64,000 bases of DNA from Zeugodacus cucurbitae (lineage: Eukaryota > Arthropoda > Insecta > Diptera > Tephritidae), in assembly GCF_028554725.1 (NCBI RefSeq), contig NC_071670.1, positions 24,360,001-24,424,000 of the forward strand, written 5' to 3'. Under the pieces are notes generated by a model, which worked only from the letters and a program-made list of their open reading frames with translations, was not told the DNA's origin and ran no database searches. The position numbers and the translations under genes were made by a program. This document shows, piece by piece, positions 44,001 to 60,200 of this stretch (position 1 is its first letter; the number at the start of each line of letters is the position of its first letter).

Positions 44001-47000
44001 CAGTTGAATATTGACAAATAAAAACATAAAGAACATTTATTCATAATCATTTATTTTGTACTTTATCACATTTAATATCAAAGTTCACTTTCTTGCAAGT
44101 TGTTTATCGACAAATAGAAACATAAAGAATGTTTATTCATAATCATTTATTTTGTATTTTTATCAGATTTATGATCAAGTTCACATTCTTGCAAGTTGAA
44201 TATTGACAAATAAGAACATAAAGAACATTTATTCATAATCATTTATTTTGTATTTTATCACATTTAAGATCAAAGTTCACTTTCTTGCAAGTTTGTTATC
44301 GACAAATAGAAACATAAAGAACATTTATTCATAATCATTTATTTTGTATTTTATCACATGTAAGATAAAAGTTCACTTTCCTGCAAGTTAAATACCGACA
44401 AATAAAAACATAAAGAATGTTTATTCATAATCATTTATTTTGTATTTTATCACATTTAATATCAAAGTTCACTTTCTTGCAAGTTGTTTATCGACAAATA
44501 GAAACATAAAGAATGTTTATTCATAATCATTTATTTTGTATTTTTATCAGATTTATGATCAAGTTCACATTCTTGAAAGTTGCATATTGACAAATAAAAA
44601 CATAAAGAACATTTATTCATAATCATTATTCATTATTTTGTATTTTATCACATGTAACATAAAAGTTCACTTTCCCGCAAGTTAAATACCGACAAATAAA
44701 AACATAAAGAATGTTTATTCATAATCATTTATTTTGTATTTTATCACATTTAATATCAAAGTTCACTTTCCTGCAAGTTAAATATCGACAAATAGAAACA
44801 TAAAGAATGTTTATTCATAATCATTTATTTTGTATTTTTATCAGATTTATGATCAAGTTCACATTCTTGCAAGTTGAATATTGACAAATAAGAACATAAA
44901 GAACATTTATTCATAATCATTTATTTTGTATTTTATCACATTTAAGATCAAAGTTCACTTTCTTGCAAGTTGTTTATCGACAAATAGAAACATAAAGAAT
45001 GTTAATTCATAATCATTTATTTTGTAGTTTTATCAGATTTATGATCAAGTTCACTTTCTTGCAAGTTAAATATCGACAAATAAAAACATAAAGAACATTT
45101 ATTCATAATCATTTATTTTGTATTTTTATCAGATTTATGATCAAGTTCACATTCTTGCAAGTTGAATATTGACAAATAAAAACATAAAGAACATTTATTC
45201 ATAATCATTTATTTTGTATTTTATCACATGTAACATAAAAGTTCACTTTCCCGCAAGTTAAATACCGACAAATAAAAACATAAAGAATGTTTATTCATAA
45301 TCATTTATATTGTATTTTATCACATTTAATATCAAAGTTCACTTTCCTGCAAGTTAAATATCGACAAATAAAAACATAAAGTATGTTTATTCATAATCAT
45401 TTATTTTGTATTTTATCACATGTAAGATAAAAGTTCACTTTCCCGCAAGTTAAATACCGACAAATAAAAACGTAAAGAATGTTTATTGCTAATCATTTAT
45501 TTTGTATTTTATCACATTTAATATCAAAGTTCACTTTCCTGCAAGTTAAATATCGACAAATAAAAACATAAAGAATGTTTATTCATAATCATTTATTTTG
45601 TATTTTATCACATTTAATATCAAGGTTCAATTTCTTGCAAGTCGTTTATCGACAAATAGAAACATAAAGAATGTTAATTCATAATCATTTATTTTGTAGT
45701 TTTATCAGATTTATGATCAAGTTCACTTTCTTGCAAGTTAAATATCGACAAATAAAAACATAAAGAATGTTTACTCATAATCATTTATTTTGTATTTTTA
45801 TCAGATTTATGATCAAGTTCATTTTCTTGCAAGTTGTTTATCAACAAATAAAAACATAAAGAACATTTATTCTTAATCATTTATTTTGTATTTTATCACA
45901 TGTAAGATAAAAGTTCACTTTCCTGCAATTTAAATATCGACAAATAAAAACATAAAGAATGTTTATTCCTAATCATTTATTTTGTATTTTATCACATTTA
46001 ATATCAAAGTTCACATTCTAGCAAATTGAATATTGACAAATAAAAACATAAAGAACATTTATTCATAATCATTTATTTTGTATTTTATCACATGTAAGAT
46101 AAAAGTTCACTTTCCTGCAAGTTAAATATCGACAAATAGAAACATAAAGAATGTTTATTCATAATCATTTATTTTGTATTTTATCACATTTAATATCAAA
46201 GTTCACTTTCTTGCAAGTTGTTTATCGACAAATAGAAATATAAAGAATGTTTATTCATAATCATTTATTTTGTATTTTTATCAGATTTATGATCAAGTTC
46301 ACATTCTTGCAAGTTGAATATTGACAAATAAAAACATAAAGAACATTTATTCATAATCATTTATTTTGTATTTTATCACATTTAAGATCAAAGTTCCTTT
46401 TCTTGCAAGTTGAATATCGACAAATAAAAGCATAAAGAATGTTCATTCATAATCATTTACTTTGTATTTTATCACATTTAAGATCAAAGTTCACTTTCTT
46501 GTAAGTTGTTTATCGACAAATAGAAACATAAAGAATGTTTATTCATAATCATTTATTTTGTATTTCTATCAGTTTTATGATCAAGTTCACTCTCTTGCAA
46601 GTTAAATATCGACAAATAAAAACATAAAGAATGTTTACTCATAATCATTTATTTTGTATTTTTATCAGATTTATGATCAAGTTCACATTCTTGCAAGTTG
46701 AATATTGACAAACAAAAACATAAAGAACATTTATTCATAATCATTTATTTTGTATTTTATCACATTTAAGATCAAAGTTCACTTTCTTGCAAGTTGTTTA
46801 TCGACAACTGGAAACATAAAGAACATTTATTCATAATCATTTATTTTATATTTTATCAGATTTTAGATAAAAGTTCACTTTCGTGCAAGTTGAATATCGA
46901 CAAATAAAAACATAAAGAAAACAAATTCATAATCATTTATTTCGTATTTTAACACATTTAAGGTCAAAGTTCACTTTCTTGCGAGTTGAATATTAAAAAT

Positions 47001-47885
47001 AAAAACATAAAGAACATTTATTCATAATCATTTATTTTGTATTTTATCAGATTTATGATCAAGTTCACATTCTTGCAAGTTAAATATCGACAAATAGAAA
47101 CATAAAGAATGTTTACTCATAATCATTCATTTTGTATTTTTATCAGATTTATGATCAAGTTCACATTCTTGCAAGTTGAATATTGACAAACAAAAACATA
47201 AAGAACATTTATTCATAATCATTTATTTTGTATTTTATCATATTTAAGATCAAAGTTCACTTTCTTGCAAGTTGTTTATCGACAAATAAAAACATAAAGA
47301 ACATTTATTCATAATCATTTATTTTGTATTTTATCACATTTAAGATCAAAGTTCACTTTCTTGCAAGTTGTTTATCGACAACTGGAAACATAAAGAACAT
47401 TTATTCATAATCATTTATTTTATATTTTATCAGATTTATGATCAAAGTTCACTTTCTTGCAAGTTGAAAATTAAAAATAAAAACGTAAAGAATGTTTATT
47501 CATAATCATTTATTTTGTATTTTATCACATTTAATATCAAAGTTCACTTTCTTGCAAGTTGTTTATCGACAAATAAAAACATAAAGAACATTTATTCATA
47601 ATCATTTATTTTGTATTTTATCACATTTAAGATCAAAGTTCACTTTCTTGCAAGTTGTTTATCGACAACTGGAAACATAAAGAACATTTATTCATAATCA
47701 TTTATTTTATATTTTATCAGATTTATGATCAAAGTTCGCTTTCTTGCAAGTTGTTTATCGACAAATAAAGACATAATGAATGTTTATTCATAATCATTTA
47801 TTTTGTATTTTATCACATTTAAGATCAAAGTTCACTATCTTGAAAGTTAAATATCGACAAATAGAAACATAAAGAATGTTTATTC
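35091..47885 (+). repeat. Right satellite arm, block 1 (3.35-kb and related HORs)
   Basis: The array resumes mid-monomer after the LINE. Rare variants trace a ~3353-bp period: TTTATTGCTAATC at 36561 and 39914 (third copy at 45484), and GTTGCATATTG at 36142 and 39495 (also 44579). Other block markers are CAAATAAAAGCATAAAG, TGTTCATTCATAATC and GACAAATAAAAGACATAAAG. Small irregularities include a 15-bp loss near 37075 (CATTTAAAGTTCAC), a loss near 41885 (TTCACTTGCAAGATG) and a 10-bp gain near 44626 (ATCATTATTCATTATTTTG). No genes. Confidence 0.88.
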
Positions 47886-50800
47886 ATAATCATTTATTTT
47901 GTATTTTTATTCATAACCATTCACTTTCCTGCAAGTTAAATACCGACAAATAAAAACATAAAGAATGTTTATTCATAATCATTTATTTTGTATTTTATCA
48001 CATTTAATATCAAAGTTCACTTTCCTGCAAGTTAAGTATCGACAAATAAAAACATAAAGAATGTTTATTCATAATCATTTATTTTGTATTTTATCACATT
48101 TAATATCAAAGTTCACAGTCTAGAAAGTTGAATATTGACAAATAAAAACATAAAGAACATTTATTCATAATCATTTATTTTGTATTTTATCACATGTAAG
48201 ATAAAAGTTCACTTTCCTGCAAGTTAAATACCGACAAATAAAAACATAAAGAACATTTATTCATAATCATTTATTTTGTATTTTATCACATGTAAGATAA
48301 AAGTTCAAAATCACATGTAAGATAAAGATTTATGATCAAGTTCACTTTCTTGCAAGTTAAATATCGACAAATAAAAACATAAAGAATGTTTACTCATAAT
48401 CATTTATTTTGTATTTTTATCAGATTTATGATCAAGTTCACATTCTTGCAAGTTGAATATTGACAAACAAAAACATAAAGAACATTTATTCATAATCATT
48501 TATTTTGTATTTTATCACATTTAAGATCAAAGTTCACTTTCTTGCAAGTTGTTTATCGACAAATAAAAACATAAAGAACATTTATTCATAATCATTTATT
48601 TTGTATTTTATCACATTTAAGATCAAAGTTCACTTTCTTGCAAGTTGTTTATCGACAACTGGAAACATAAAGAACATTTATTCATAATCATTTATTTTAT
48701 ATTTTATCAGATTTATGATCAAAGTTCACTTTCTTGCAAGTTGAATATTAAAAATAAAAAGGTAAAGAATGTTTATTCATAATCATTTATTTTGTATTTT
48801 ATCACATTTAATATCAAAGTTCACTTTCTTGCAAGTTGTTTATCGACAAATAAAAACATAAAAAACATTTATTCATAATCATTTATTTTGTATTTTATCA
48901 CATTTAAGATCAAAGTTCACTTTCTTGCAAGTTGTTTATCGACAACTGGAAACATTAAGAACATTTATTCATAATCATTTATTTGACAAATAAAAACATA
49001 AAGAACATTTATTCATAATCATTTATTTTGTATTTTATCACATGTAAGATAAAAGTTCACTTTCCTGCAAGTTAAATACCGACAAATAAAAACATAAAGA
49101 ATGTTTATTCATAATCATTTATTTTGTATTGTATCACATTTAATATCAAAGTTCACATTCTAGAAAGTTGAATATTGACTAATAAAAACATAAAGAACAT
49201 TTATTCATAATCATTTATTTTGTATTTTATCACATGTAAGATAAAAGTTCACTTTCCTGCAAGTTAAATACCGACAAATAAAAACATAAAGAACATTTAT
49301 TCATAATCATTTATTTTGTATTTTATCACATGTAAGATAAAAGTTCAAAATCACATGTAAGATAAAGATTTATGATCAAGTTCACTTTCTTGCAAGTTAA
49401 ATATCGACAAATAAAAACATAAAGAATGTTTACTCATAATCATTTATTTTGTATTTTTATCAGATTTATGATCAAGTTCACATTCTTGCAAGTTGAATAT
49501 TGACAAACAAAAACATAAAGAACATTTATTCATAATCATTTATTTTGTATTTTATCACATTTAAGATCAAAGTTCACTTTCTTGCAAGTTGTTTATCGAC
49601 AAATAAAAACATAAAGAACATTTATTCATAATCATTTATTTTGTATTTTATCACATTTAAGATCAAAGTTCACTTTCTTGCAAGTTGTTTATCGACAACT
49701 GGAAACATAAAGAACATTTATTCATAATCATTTATTTTATATTTTATCAGATTTATGATCAAAGTTCACTTTCTTGCAAGTTGAATATTAAAAATAAAAA
49801 GGTAAAGAATGTTTATTCATAATCATTTATTTTGTATTTTATCACATTTAATATCAAAGTTCACTTTCTTGCAAGTTGTTTATCGACAAATAAAAACATA
49901 AAGAACATTTATTCATAATCATTTATTTTGTATTTTATCACATTTAAGATCAAAGTTCACTTTCTTGCAAGTTGTTTATCGACAACTTTAAACATAAAGA
50001 ACATTTATTCATAATCATTTATTTTATATTTTATCAGATTTATGATCAAAGTTCGCTTTCTTGCAAGTTGTTTATCGACAAATAAAGACATAATGAATGT
50101 TTATTCATAATAATTTATTTTGTATTTTATCACATTTAAGATCAAAGTTCACTATCTTGAAAGTTAAATATCGACAAATAGAAACATAAAGAATGTTTAT
50201 TCATAATCATTTATTTTGTATTTTTATTCATAATCATTTATTTTGTATTTTATCACATGTAAGATAAAAGTTCACTTTCCTGCAAGTTAAATACCGACAA
50301 ATAAAAATATAAAGAATGTTTATTCATAATCATTTATTTTGTATTTTATCACATTTAATATCAAAGTTCACTTTCCTGCAAGTTAAATATCGACAAATAA
50401 AAACATAAAGAATGTTTATTCATAATCATTTATTTTGTATTTTATCACATTTAATATCAAAGTTCACATTCTAGAAAGTTGAATATTGACAAATAAAAAC
50501 ATAAAGAACATTTATTCATAATCATTTATTTTGTATTTTATCACATGTAAGATAAAAGTTCACTTTCCTGCAAGTTAAATACCGACATATAAAAACATAA
50601 AGAACATTTATTCATAATCATTTATTTTGTATTTTATCACATGTAAGATAAAAGTTCACTTTCTTGCAAGTTAAATACCGACAAATAAAAACATAAAGAA
50701 TGTTTATTCATAATCATTTATTTTGTATTGTATCACATGTAAGATAAAAGTTCACTTTCCTGCAAGTTAAATACCGACAAATAAAAACATAAAGAATGTT

Positions 50801-51260
50801 TATTCATAATCATTTATTTTGTATTTTATCACATTTAATATCAAAGTTCACTTTCCTGCAAGTTAAATATCGACAAATAGAAACATAAAGAATGTTTATT
50901 CATAATCATTTATTTTGTATTTTATCACATTTAATATCAAAGTTCACTTTCCTGCAAGTTGAATATTGACAAATAAAAACATAAAGAACATTTATTCATA
51001 ATCATTTATTTTGTATTTTATCACATTTAAGATCAAAGTTCCTTTTCTTTCAAGTTGAATATCGACAAATAAAAGCATAATGAATGTTTATTCATAATCA
51101 TTTATTTTGTATTTTTATTCATAATCATTTATTTTGTATTTTATCACATGAAAGTTAAAAGTTCACTTTCTTGCAAGTTGTTTATCGACAAATAAAAACA
51201 TAAAGAATGTTTATTCATAATCATTTATTTTGTATTTTATCACATTTAAGATCAAAGTTC
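47886..51260 (+). repeat. Right satellite arm, block 2: scrambled monomers and 1.04-kb duplication
   Basis: This block has several broken units. Near 47908-47925 TATTTTTATTCATAACCATT joins CACTTTCC; near 48984 ATTTATTTGACAAAT skips the middle of a monomer. TATTTTTATTCATAATC restarts a monomer after only ~29 bp near 50217 and 51111. The join AAGTTCAAAATCACATG occurs at 48301 and 49341, 1040 bp apart, each followed by the same monomer order, so this stretch was duplicated after it was scrambled. Near 51271 AAGTAGTTGTTTATC carries a small insertion. Confidence 0.85.
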
Positions 51261-54200
51261 ACTTTCTTGCAAGTAGTTGTTTATCGACAAATAAAAACAT
51301 AAAGAATGTTTATTCATAATCATTTATTTTGTATTTTTATCAGATTTATGATCAAGTTCACATTCTTGCAAGTTGAATATTGACAAATAAAAACATAAAG
51401 AGCATTTATTCATAATCATTTATTTTGTATTTTATCACATTTAAGATCAAAGTTCACTTTCTTGCAAGTTGTTTATCGACAAATAAAAACATAAAGAATG
51501 TTTATTCATAATCATTTATTTTGTATTTTTATCAGATTTATGATCAAGTTCAATTTCTTGCAAGTTAAATATCCACAAATAAGAACATAAAGAATGTTTA
51601 CTCATAATCATTTATTTTGTATTTTTATCAGATTTATGATCAAGTTCAAATTCTTGCAAGTTGAATATTGACAAATAAAAACATAAAGAACATTTATTCA
51701 TAATCATTTATTTTATATTTTATCACATTTAAGATCAAAGTTCGCTTTCTTGCAAGTTGTTTATCGACAACTGGAAACATAAAGAACATTTATTCATAAT
51801 CATTTATTTCATATTTTATCAGATTTAAGATCAAAGTTCACATTCTTGCAAGTTGAATATTGACAAATAAAAACATAAAGAACATAAATTCATAATCATT
51901 TATTTCGTATTTTATCACATTTAACATCAAAGTTCACTTTCTTGCAAGTTGTTTATCGACAAATAGAAACATAAAGAATGTTTATTCATAATCATTTATT
52001 TTGTATTTTTATCACATTTAAGATCAAAGTTCACTTTCTTGCAAGTTGTGTATCGACAAATAAAAACATAAAGAACATTTATTCATAATCATTTATTTTG
52101 TATTTTATCACATGTAAGATAAAAGCTCACTTTCCTGCAAGTTAAATATCGACAAATAAAAACATAAAGAATGTTTATTCCTAATCATTTATTTTGTATT
52201 TTATCACATTTAATATCAAAGTTCACTTTCCTGCAAGTTAAATATCGACAAATAAAAACATAAAGAATGTTTATTCATAATCATTTATTTTGTATTTTAT
52301 CACATTTAATATCAAAGTTCACTTTCTTGCAAGTTGTTTATGGACAAATAGAAACATAAAGAATGTTTATTCATAATCATTTATTTTGTATTTTTATCAG
52401 ATTTATGATCAAGTTCACATTCTTGCAAGTTGAATATTGACAAATAAAAACATAAAGAACATCTATTCATAATCATTTATTTTGTATTTTATCACATTTA
52501 AGATCAAAGTTCACTTTCTAGCAAGTTGTTTATCGACAAATAGAAACATAAAGAATGTTATCATATTCATTTATTTTGTATTTTTATCAGATTTATGATC
52601 AAGTTCAATTTCTTGCAAGTTAAATATCCACAAATAAGAACATAAAGAATGTTTACTCATAATCATTTATTTTGTATTTTTATCAGATTTATGATCAAGT
52701 TCAAATTCTTGCAAGTTGAATATTGACAAATAAAAACATAAAGAACATTTATTCATAATCATTTATTTCATATTTTATCACATTTAAGATCAAAGTTCAC
52801 TTTCTTGCGAGTTGAATATTACAAATAAAAACATAAAGAACATTTATTCATAATCATTAATTTTGTGTTTTTATCAGATTTAAGATCAAAGTTCACATTC
52901 TTGCAAGTTGAATATTGACAAATAAAAACATAAAGAACATAAATTCATAATCATTTATTTCGTATTTTATCACATTTAAGATCAAAGTTCACTTTCTTGC
53001 AAGTTGTTTATCGACAAATAGAAACATAAGGAATGTTTATTCATAATCATTTATTTTGTATTTTTATCACATTTAAGATCAAAGTTCACTTTCTTGCAAG
53101 TTGTGTATCGACAAATAAAAACATAAAGAACATTTATTCATAATCATTTATTTTGTATTTTATCACATGTAAGATAAAAGCTCACTTTCCTGCAAGTTAA
53201 ATATCGACAAATAAAAATATAAAGAATGTTTATTCCTAATCATTTATTTTGTATTTTATCACATTTAATATCAAAGTTCACTTTCCTGCAAGTTAAATAT
53301 CGACAAATAAAAACATAAAGAATGTTTATTCATAATCATTTATTTTGTATTTTATCACATTTAATATCAAAGTTCACTTTCTTGCAAGTTGTTTATGGAC
53401 AAATAGAAACATAAAGAATGTTTATTCATACTCATTTATTTTGTATTTTTATCAGATTTATGATCAAGTTCACATTCTTGCAAGTTGAATATTGACAAAT
53501 AAAAACATAAAGAACATTTATTCATAATCATTTATTTTGTATTTTATCACATTTAAGATCAAAGTTCACTTTCTTGCAAGTTGTTTATCGACAAATAGAA
53601 ACATAAAGAATGTTAATTCATATTCATTTATTTTGTATTTTTATCAGATTTATGATCAAGTTCACTTTCTTGCAAGTTAAATATCGACAAATAAAAACAT
53701 AAAGAATGTTTACTCATAATCATTTATTTTGTATTTTTATCAGATTTATGATCAAGTTCACATTCTTGCAAGTTGAACATTGACAAATAAAAACATAAAG
53801 AACATTTATTCATAATCATTTATTTTGTATTTTATCACATGTAAGATAAAAGTTCACTTTCCCGCAAGTTAAATACCGACAAATAAAAACATAAAGAATG
53901 TTTATTCATAATCATTTATTTTGTATTTTATCACATTTAATATCAAAGTTCACTTTCTTGCAAGTTGTTTATCGACAAATAGAAACATAAAGAATGTTTA
54001 TTCATAATCATTTATTTTGTATTTTTATCAGATTTATGATCAAGTTCACATTCTTGCAAGTTGAATATTGACAAATAAAAACATAAAGAACATTTATTCA
54101 TAATCATTTATTTTGTATTTTATCACATGTAAGATAAAAGTTCACTTTCCCGCAAGTTAAATACCGACAAATAAAAACATAAAGAATGTTTATTCATAAT

Positions 54201-57200
54201 CATTTATTTTGTATTTTATCACATTTAATATCAAAGTTCACTTTCCTGCAAGTTAAATATCGACAAATAAAAACTTAAAGAATGTTTATTCATAATCATT
54301 TATTTTGTATTTTATCACATGTAAGATAAAAGTTCACTTTCCCGCAAGTTAAATACCGACAAATAAAAACATAAAGAATGTTTATTCCTAATCATTTATT
54401 TTGTATTTTATCACATTTAATATCAAAGTTCACTTTCCTGCAAGTTAAATATCGACAAATAAAAACATAAAGAATGTTTATTCATAATCATTTATTTTGT
54501 ATTTTATCACATTTAATATCAAAGTTCACTTTCTTGCAAGATGTTTATCGACAAATAGAAACATAAAGAATGTTTATTCATAATCATTTATTTTGTATTT
54601 TTATCAGATTTATGATCAAGTTCACATTCTTGCAAGTTGAATATTGACAAATAAAAATATAAAGAGCATTTATTCATAATCATTTATTTTGTATTTTATC
54701 ACATTTAAGATCAAAGTTCACTTTCTTGCAAGTTGTTTATCGACAAATAGAAACATAAAAAATGTTAATTCATAATCATTTATTTTGTATTTTTATCAGA
54801 TTTATGATCAAGTTCACTTTCTTGCAAGTTAAATATCGACAAATAAAAACATAAAGAATGTTTACTCATAATCATTTATTTTGTATTTTTATCAGATTTA
54901 TGATCAAGGTCACATTCTTGCAAGTTGAATATTGACAAATAAAAACATAAAGAACATTTATTCATAATCATTTATTTTGTATTTTATCACATGTAAGATA
55001 AAAGTTCACTTTCCCGCAAGTTAAATACCGACAAATAAAAACATAAAGAATGTTTATTCATAATCATTTATTTTGTATTTTATCACATTTAATATCAAAG
55101 TTCACTTTCCTGCAAGTTAAATATCGACAAATAAAAACATAAAGAATGTTTATTCATAATCATTTATTTTGTATTTTATCACATTTAATATCAAAGTTCA
55201 CTTTCCTGCAAGTTAAATATCGACAAATAAAAACATAAAGAATGTTTATTCATAATCATTTATTTTGTATTTTATCACATTTAATATCAAAGTTCACATT
55301 CTAGCAAGTTGAATATTGACAAATAAAAACATAAAGAACATTTATTCATAATCATTTATTTTGTATTTTATCACATGTAAGATAAAAGTTCACTTTCCTG
55401 CAAGTTAAATACCGACAAATAAAAACATAAAGAATGTTTATTCATAATCATTTCTTTTGTATTTTATCACATGTAAGATAAAAGTTCACTTTCCTGCAAG
55501 TTAAATACCGACAAATAAAAACATAAAGAATGTTTATTCATAATCATTTATTTTGTATTTTATCACATTTAATATCAAAGTTCACTTTCCTGCAAGTTAA
55601 TTATCGACAAATAAAAACATAAAGAATGTTTATTCATAATCATTTATTTTGTATTTTATCACATTTAATATCAAAGTTCACATTCTAGCAAGTTGAATAT
55701 TGACAAATAAAAACATAAAGAACATTTAATCATAATCATTTATTTTGTATTTTATCACATGTAAGATAAAAGTTCACTTTTCTGCAAGTTAAGTACCGAC
55801 TAATAAAAACATAAAGAATGTTTATTCATAATTATTTATTTTGTATTTTATCACATTTAATATCAAAGTTCACTTTCTTGCAAGTTGTTTATCGACAAAT
55901 AGAAACATAAAGAATGTTTATTCATAATCATTTATTTTGTATTTTTATCAGATTTATGATCAAGTTCACATTCTTGCAAGTTGCATATTGACAAATAAAA
56001 ACATAAAGAACATTTATTCATAATCATTTATTTTGTATTTTATCACATTTAAGATCAAGGTTCACTTTCTTGCAAGTTAAATATCGACAAATAAAAACAT
56101 AAAGAATGTTTACTCATAATCATTTATTTTGTATTTTTATGAGATTTATGATCAAGTTCACATTCTTGCAAGTTGAATATTGACAAATAAAAACATAAAG
56201 AACATTTATTCATAATCATTTGTTTTGTATTTTATCACATTTAAGATCAAAGTTCACTTTCTTGCAAGTTGTTTATCGACAACTGGAAACATAAAGAACA
56301 TTTATTCATAATCATTTATTTCATATTTTATCAGATTTATGATAAAAGTTCACTTTCGTGCAAGTTGAATATCGACAAATAAAAATATAAAGAACATAAT
56401 TTCATAATCATTTATTTCGTATTTTATCACATTTAAGATCAAAGTTCACTTTCTTGCGAGTTGAATATTAAAAATAAAAACATAAAGAACATTTATGCAT
56501 AATCATTAATTTTGTATTTTTATCAGATTTAAGATCAAAGTTCACATTCTTGCAAGCTGAATATTGACAAATAAAAACATAAAGAACATAAATTCATAAT
56601 CATTTATTTCGTATTTTATCACATTTAAGATCAAAGTTCACTTTCTTGCAAGTTGTTTATCGACAAATAGAAACATAAAGAATGTTATTCATAATCATTT
56701 ATTTTGTATTTTTATCACATTTAAGATCATAGTTAACTTTCTTGCAAGTCGTTTATCGACAAATAAAAACATAAAGAACATTTATTCATAATCATTTATT
56801 TTGTATTTTATCACATGTAAGATAAAAGTTCACTTTCCTGCAAGTTAAATACCGACAAATAAAAACATAAAGAACATTTATTCATAATCATTTATTTTGT
56901 ATTTTATCACATGTAAGATAAAAGTTCACTTTCCCGCAAGTTAAATACCGACAAATAAAAACATAAAGAATGTTTATTCATAATCATTTATTTTGTATTT
57001 TATCACATTTAATATCAAAGTTCACTTTCTTGCAAGTTGTTTATCGACAAATAGAAACAAAGAATGTTTATTCATAATCATTTATTTTGTATTTTTATCA
57101 GATTTAAGAGCAAGTTCACATTCTTGCAAGTTGAATATTGACAAATAAAAACATAAAGAGCATTTATTCATAATCATTTATTTTGTATTTTATCACATTT

Positions 57201-60200
57201 AAGATCAAAGTTCACTTTCTTGCAAGTTGTTTATCGAAAAATAAAAACATAAAGAATGTTTATTCATAATCATTTATTTTGTATTTTTATCAGATTTATG
57301 ATCAAGTTCAATTTCTTGCAAGTTAAATATCCACAAATAAAAACATAAAGAATGTTTACTCATAATCATTTATTTTGTATTTTTATCAGATTTATGATCA
57401 AGTTCAAATTCTTGCAAGTTGAATATTGACAAATAAAAACATAAAGAACATTTATTCATAATCATTTATTTTATATTTTATCACATTTAAGATCAAAGTT
57501 CGCTTTCTTGCAAGTTGTTTATCGACAACTGGAAACATAAAGAACATTTATTCATAATCATTTATTTCATATTTTATCAGATTTAAGATAAAAGTTCACT
57601 TTCGTGCAAGTTGAATATCGACAAATAAAAACATAAAGAACATAATTTCATAATCATTTATTTCGTATTTTATCACATTTAAGATCAAAGTTCACTTTCT
57701 TGCGAGTTGAATATTACAAATAAAAACATAAAGACCGTTTATTCATAATCATTAATTTTGTGTTTTTATCAGATTTAAGATCAAAGTTCACATTCTTGCA
57801 AGTTGAATATTGACAAATAAAAACATAAAGAACATAAATTCATAATCATTTATTTCGTATTTTATCACATTTAAGATCAAAGTTCACTTTCTTGCAAGTT
57901 GTTTATCGACAAATAGAAACATAAAGAATGTTTATTCATAATCATTTATTTTGTATTTTTATCACATTTAAGATCAAAGTTCACTTTCTTGCAAGTTGTG
58001 TATCAACAAATAAAAACATAAAGAACATTTATTCATAATCATTAATTTTGTGTTTTTATCAGATTTAAGATCAAAGTTCACATTCTTGCAAGTTGAATAT
58101 TGACAAATAAAAACATAAAGAACATAAATTCATAATCATTTATTTCGTATTTTATCACATTTAAGATCAAAGTTCACTTTCTTGCAAGTTGTTTATCGAC
58201 AAATAGAAACATAAAGAATGTTTATTCATAATCATTTATTTTGTATTTTTATCAAATGTATGATAAAAGTTCACTTTTCTGCAAGTTAAATACCGACAAA
58301 TAAAAACATAAAGAACATTTATTCATAATCATTTATTTTGTATTTTATCACATGTAAGATAAAAGTTCACTTTCCCGCAAGTTAAATACCGACAAATAAA
58401 AACATAAAGAATGTTTATTCATAATCATTTATTTTGTATTTTATCACATTTAATATCAAAGTTCACTTTCTTGCAAGTTGTTTATCGACAAATAGAAACA
58501 TAAAGAATGTTTATTCATAATCATTTATTTTGTATTTTTATCAGATTTAAGAGCAAGTTCACATTCTTGCAAGTTGAATATTGACAAATAAAAACATAAA
58601 GAGCATTTATTCATAATCATTTATTTTGTATTTTATCACATTTAAGATCAAAGTTCACTTTCTTGCAAGTTGTTTATCGACAAATAAAAACATAAAGAAT
58701 GTTTATTCATAATCATTTATTTTGTATTTTTATCAGATTTATGATCAAGTTCAATTTCTTGCAAGTTAAATATCCACAAATAAAAACATAAAGAATGTTT
58801 ACTCATAATCATTTATTTTGTATTTTTATCAGATTTATGATCAAGTTCAAATTCTTGCAAGTTGAATATTGACAAATAAAAACATAAAGAACATTTATTC
58901 ATTTAACATACATTTAAGATCAAAGTTCGCTTTCTTGCAAGTTGTTTATCGACAACTGGAAACATAAAGAACATTTATTCATAATCATTTATTTCATATT
59001 TTATCAGATTTAAGATAAAAGTTCACTTTCGTGCAAGTTGAATAAAAACATAAAGAATGTTTATTCATAATCATTTATTTTGTATTTTATCACATTTAAT
59101 ATCAAAGTTCACTTTCTTGCAAGTTGTTTACCGACAAATAGAAACATAAAGAATGTTTATTCATAATCATTTATTTTGTATTTTTATCAGATTTATGATC
59201 AAGTTCACATTCTTGCAAGTTGCATATTGACAAATAAAAACATAAAGAACATTTATTCATAATCATTTATTTTGTATTTTATCACATTTAAGATCAAAGT
59301 TCACTTTCTTGCAAGTTAAATATCGACAAATAAAAACATAAAGAATGTTTACTCATAATCATTTATTTTGTATTTTTATGAGATTTATGATCAAGTTCAC
59401 ATTCTTGCAAGTTGAATATTGACAAATAAAAACATAAAGAACATTTATTCATATTCATTTATTTTGTATTTTATCACATTTAAGATCAAAGTTCACTTTC
59501 TTGCAAGTTGTTTATCGACAACTGGAAACATAAAGAACATTTATTCATAATCATTTATTTCATATTTTATCAGATTTAATATAAAAGTTCACTTTCGTGC
59601 AAGTTGAATATCGACAAATAAAAACATAAAGAACATAATTTCATAATCATTTATTTCGTATTTTATCACATTTAAGATCAAAGTTCACTTTCTTGCGAGT
59701 TGAATATTACAAATAAAAACATAAAGAACATTTATTCATAATCATTAATTTTGTGTTTTTATCAGATTTAAGATCAAAGTTCACATTCTTGCAAGTTGAA
59801 TATTGACAAATAAAAACATAAAGAACATAAATTCATAATCATTTATTTCGTATTTTATCACATTTAAGATCAAAGTTCACTTTCTTGCAAGTTGTTTATC
59901 GACAAATAGAAACATAAAGAATGTTTATTCATAATCATTTATTTTGTATTTTTATCACATTTAAGATCAAAGTTCACTTTCTTGCAAGTTGTGTATCAAT
60001 AAATAAAAACATAAAGAACATTTATTCATAATCATTTATTTTGTATTTTATCACATTTAAAATCAAAGTTCACTTTCTTGCAATTTAAATATCGACAAAT
60101 AAAAACATAAAGAATGTTTACTTATAATCATTTCTTTTGTATTTTTATGAGATTTATGATCAAGTTCACATTCTTGCAAGTTGAATATTGACAAATAAAA

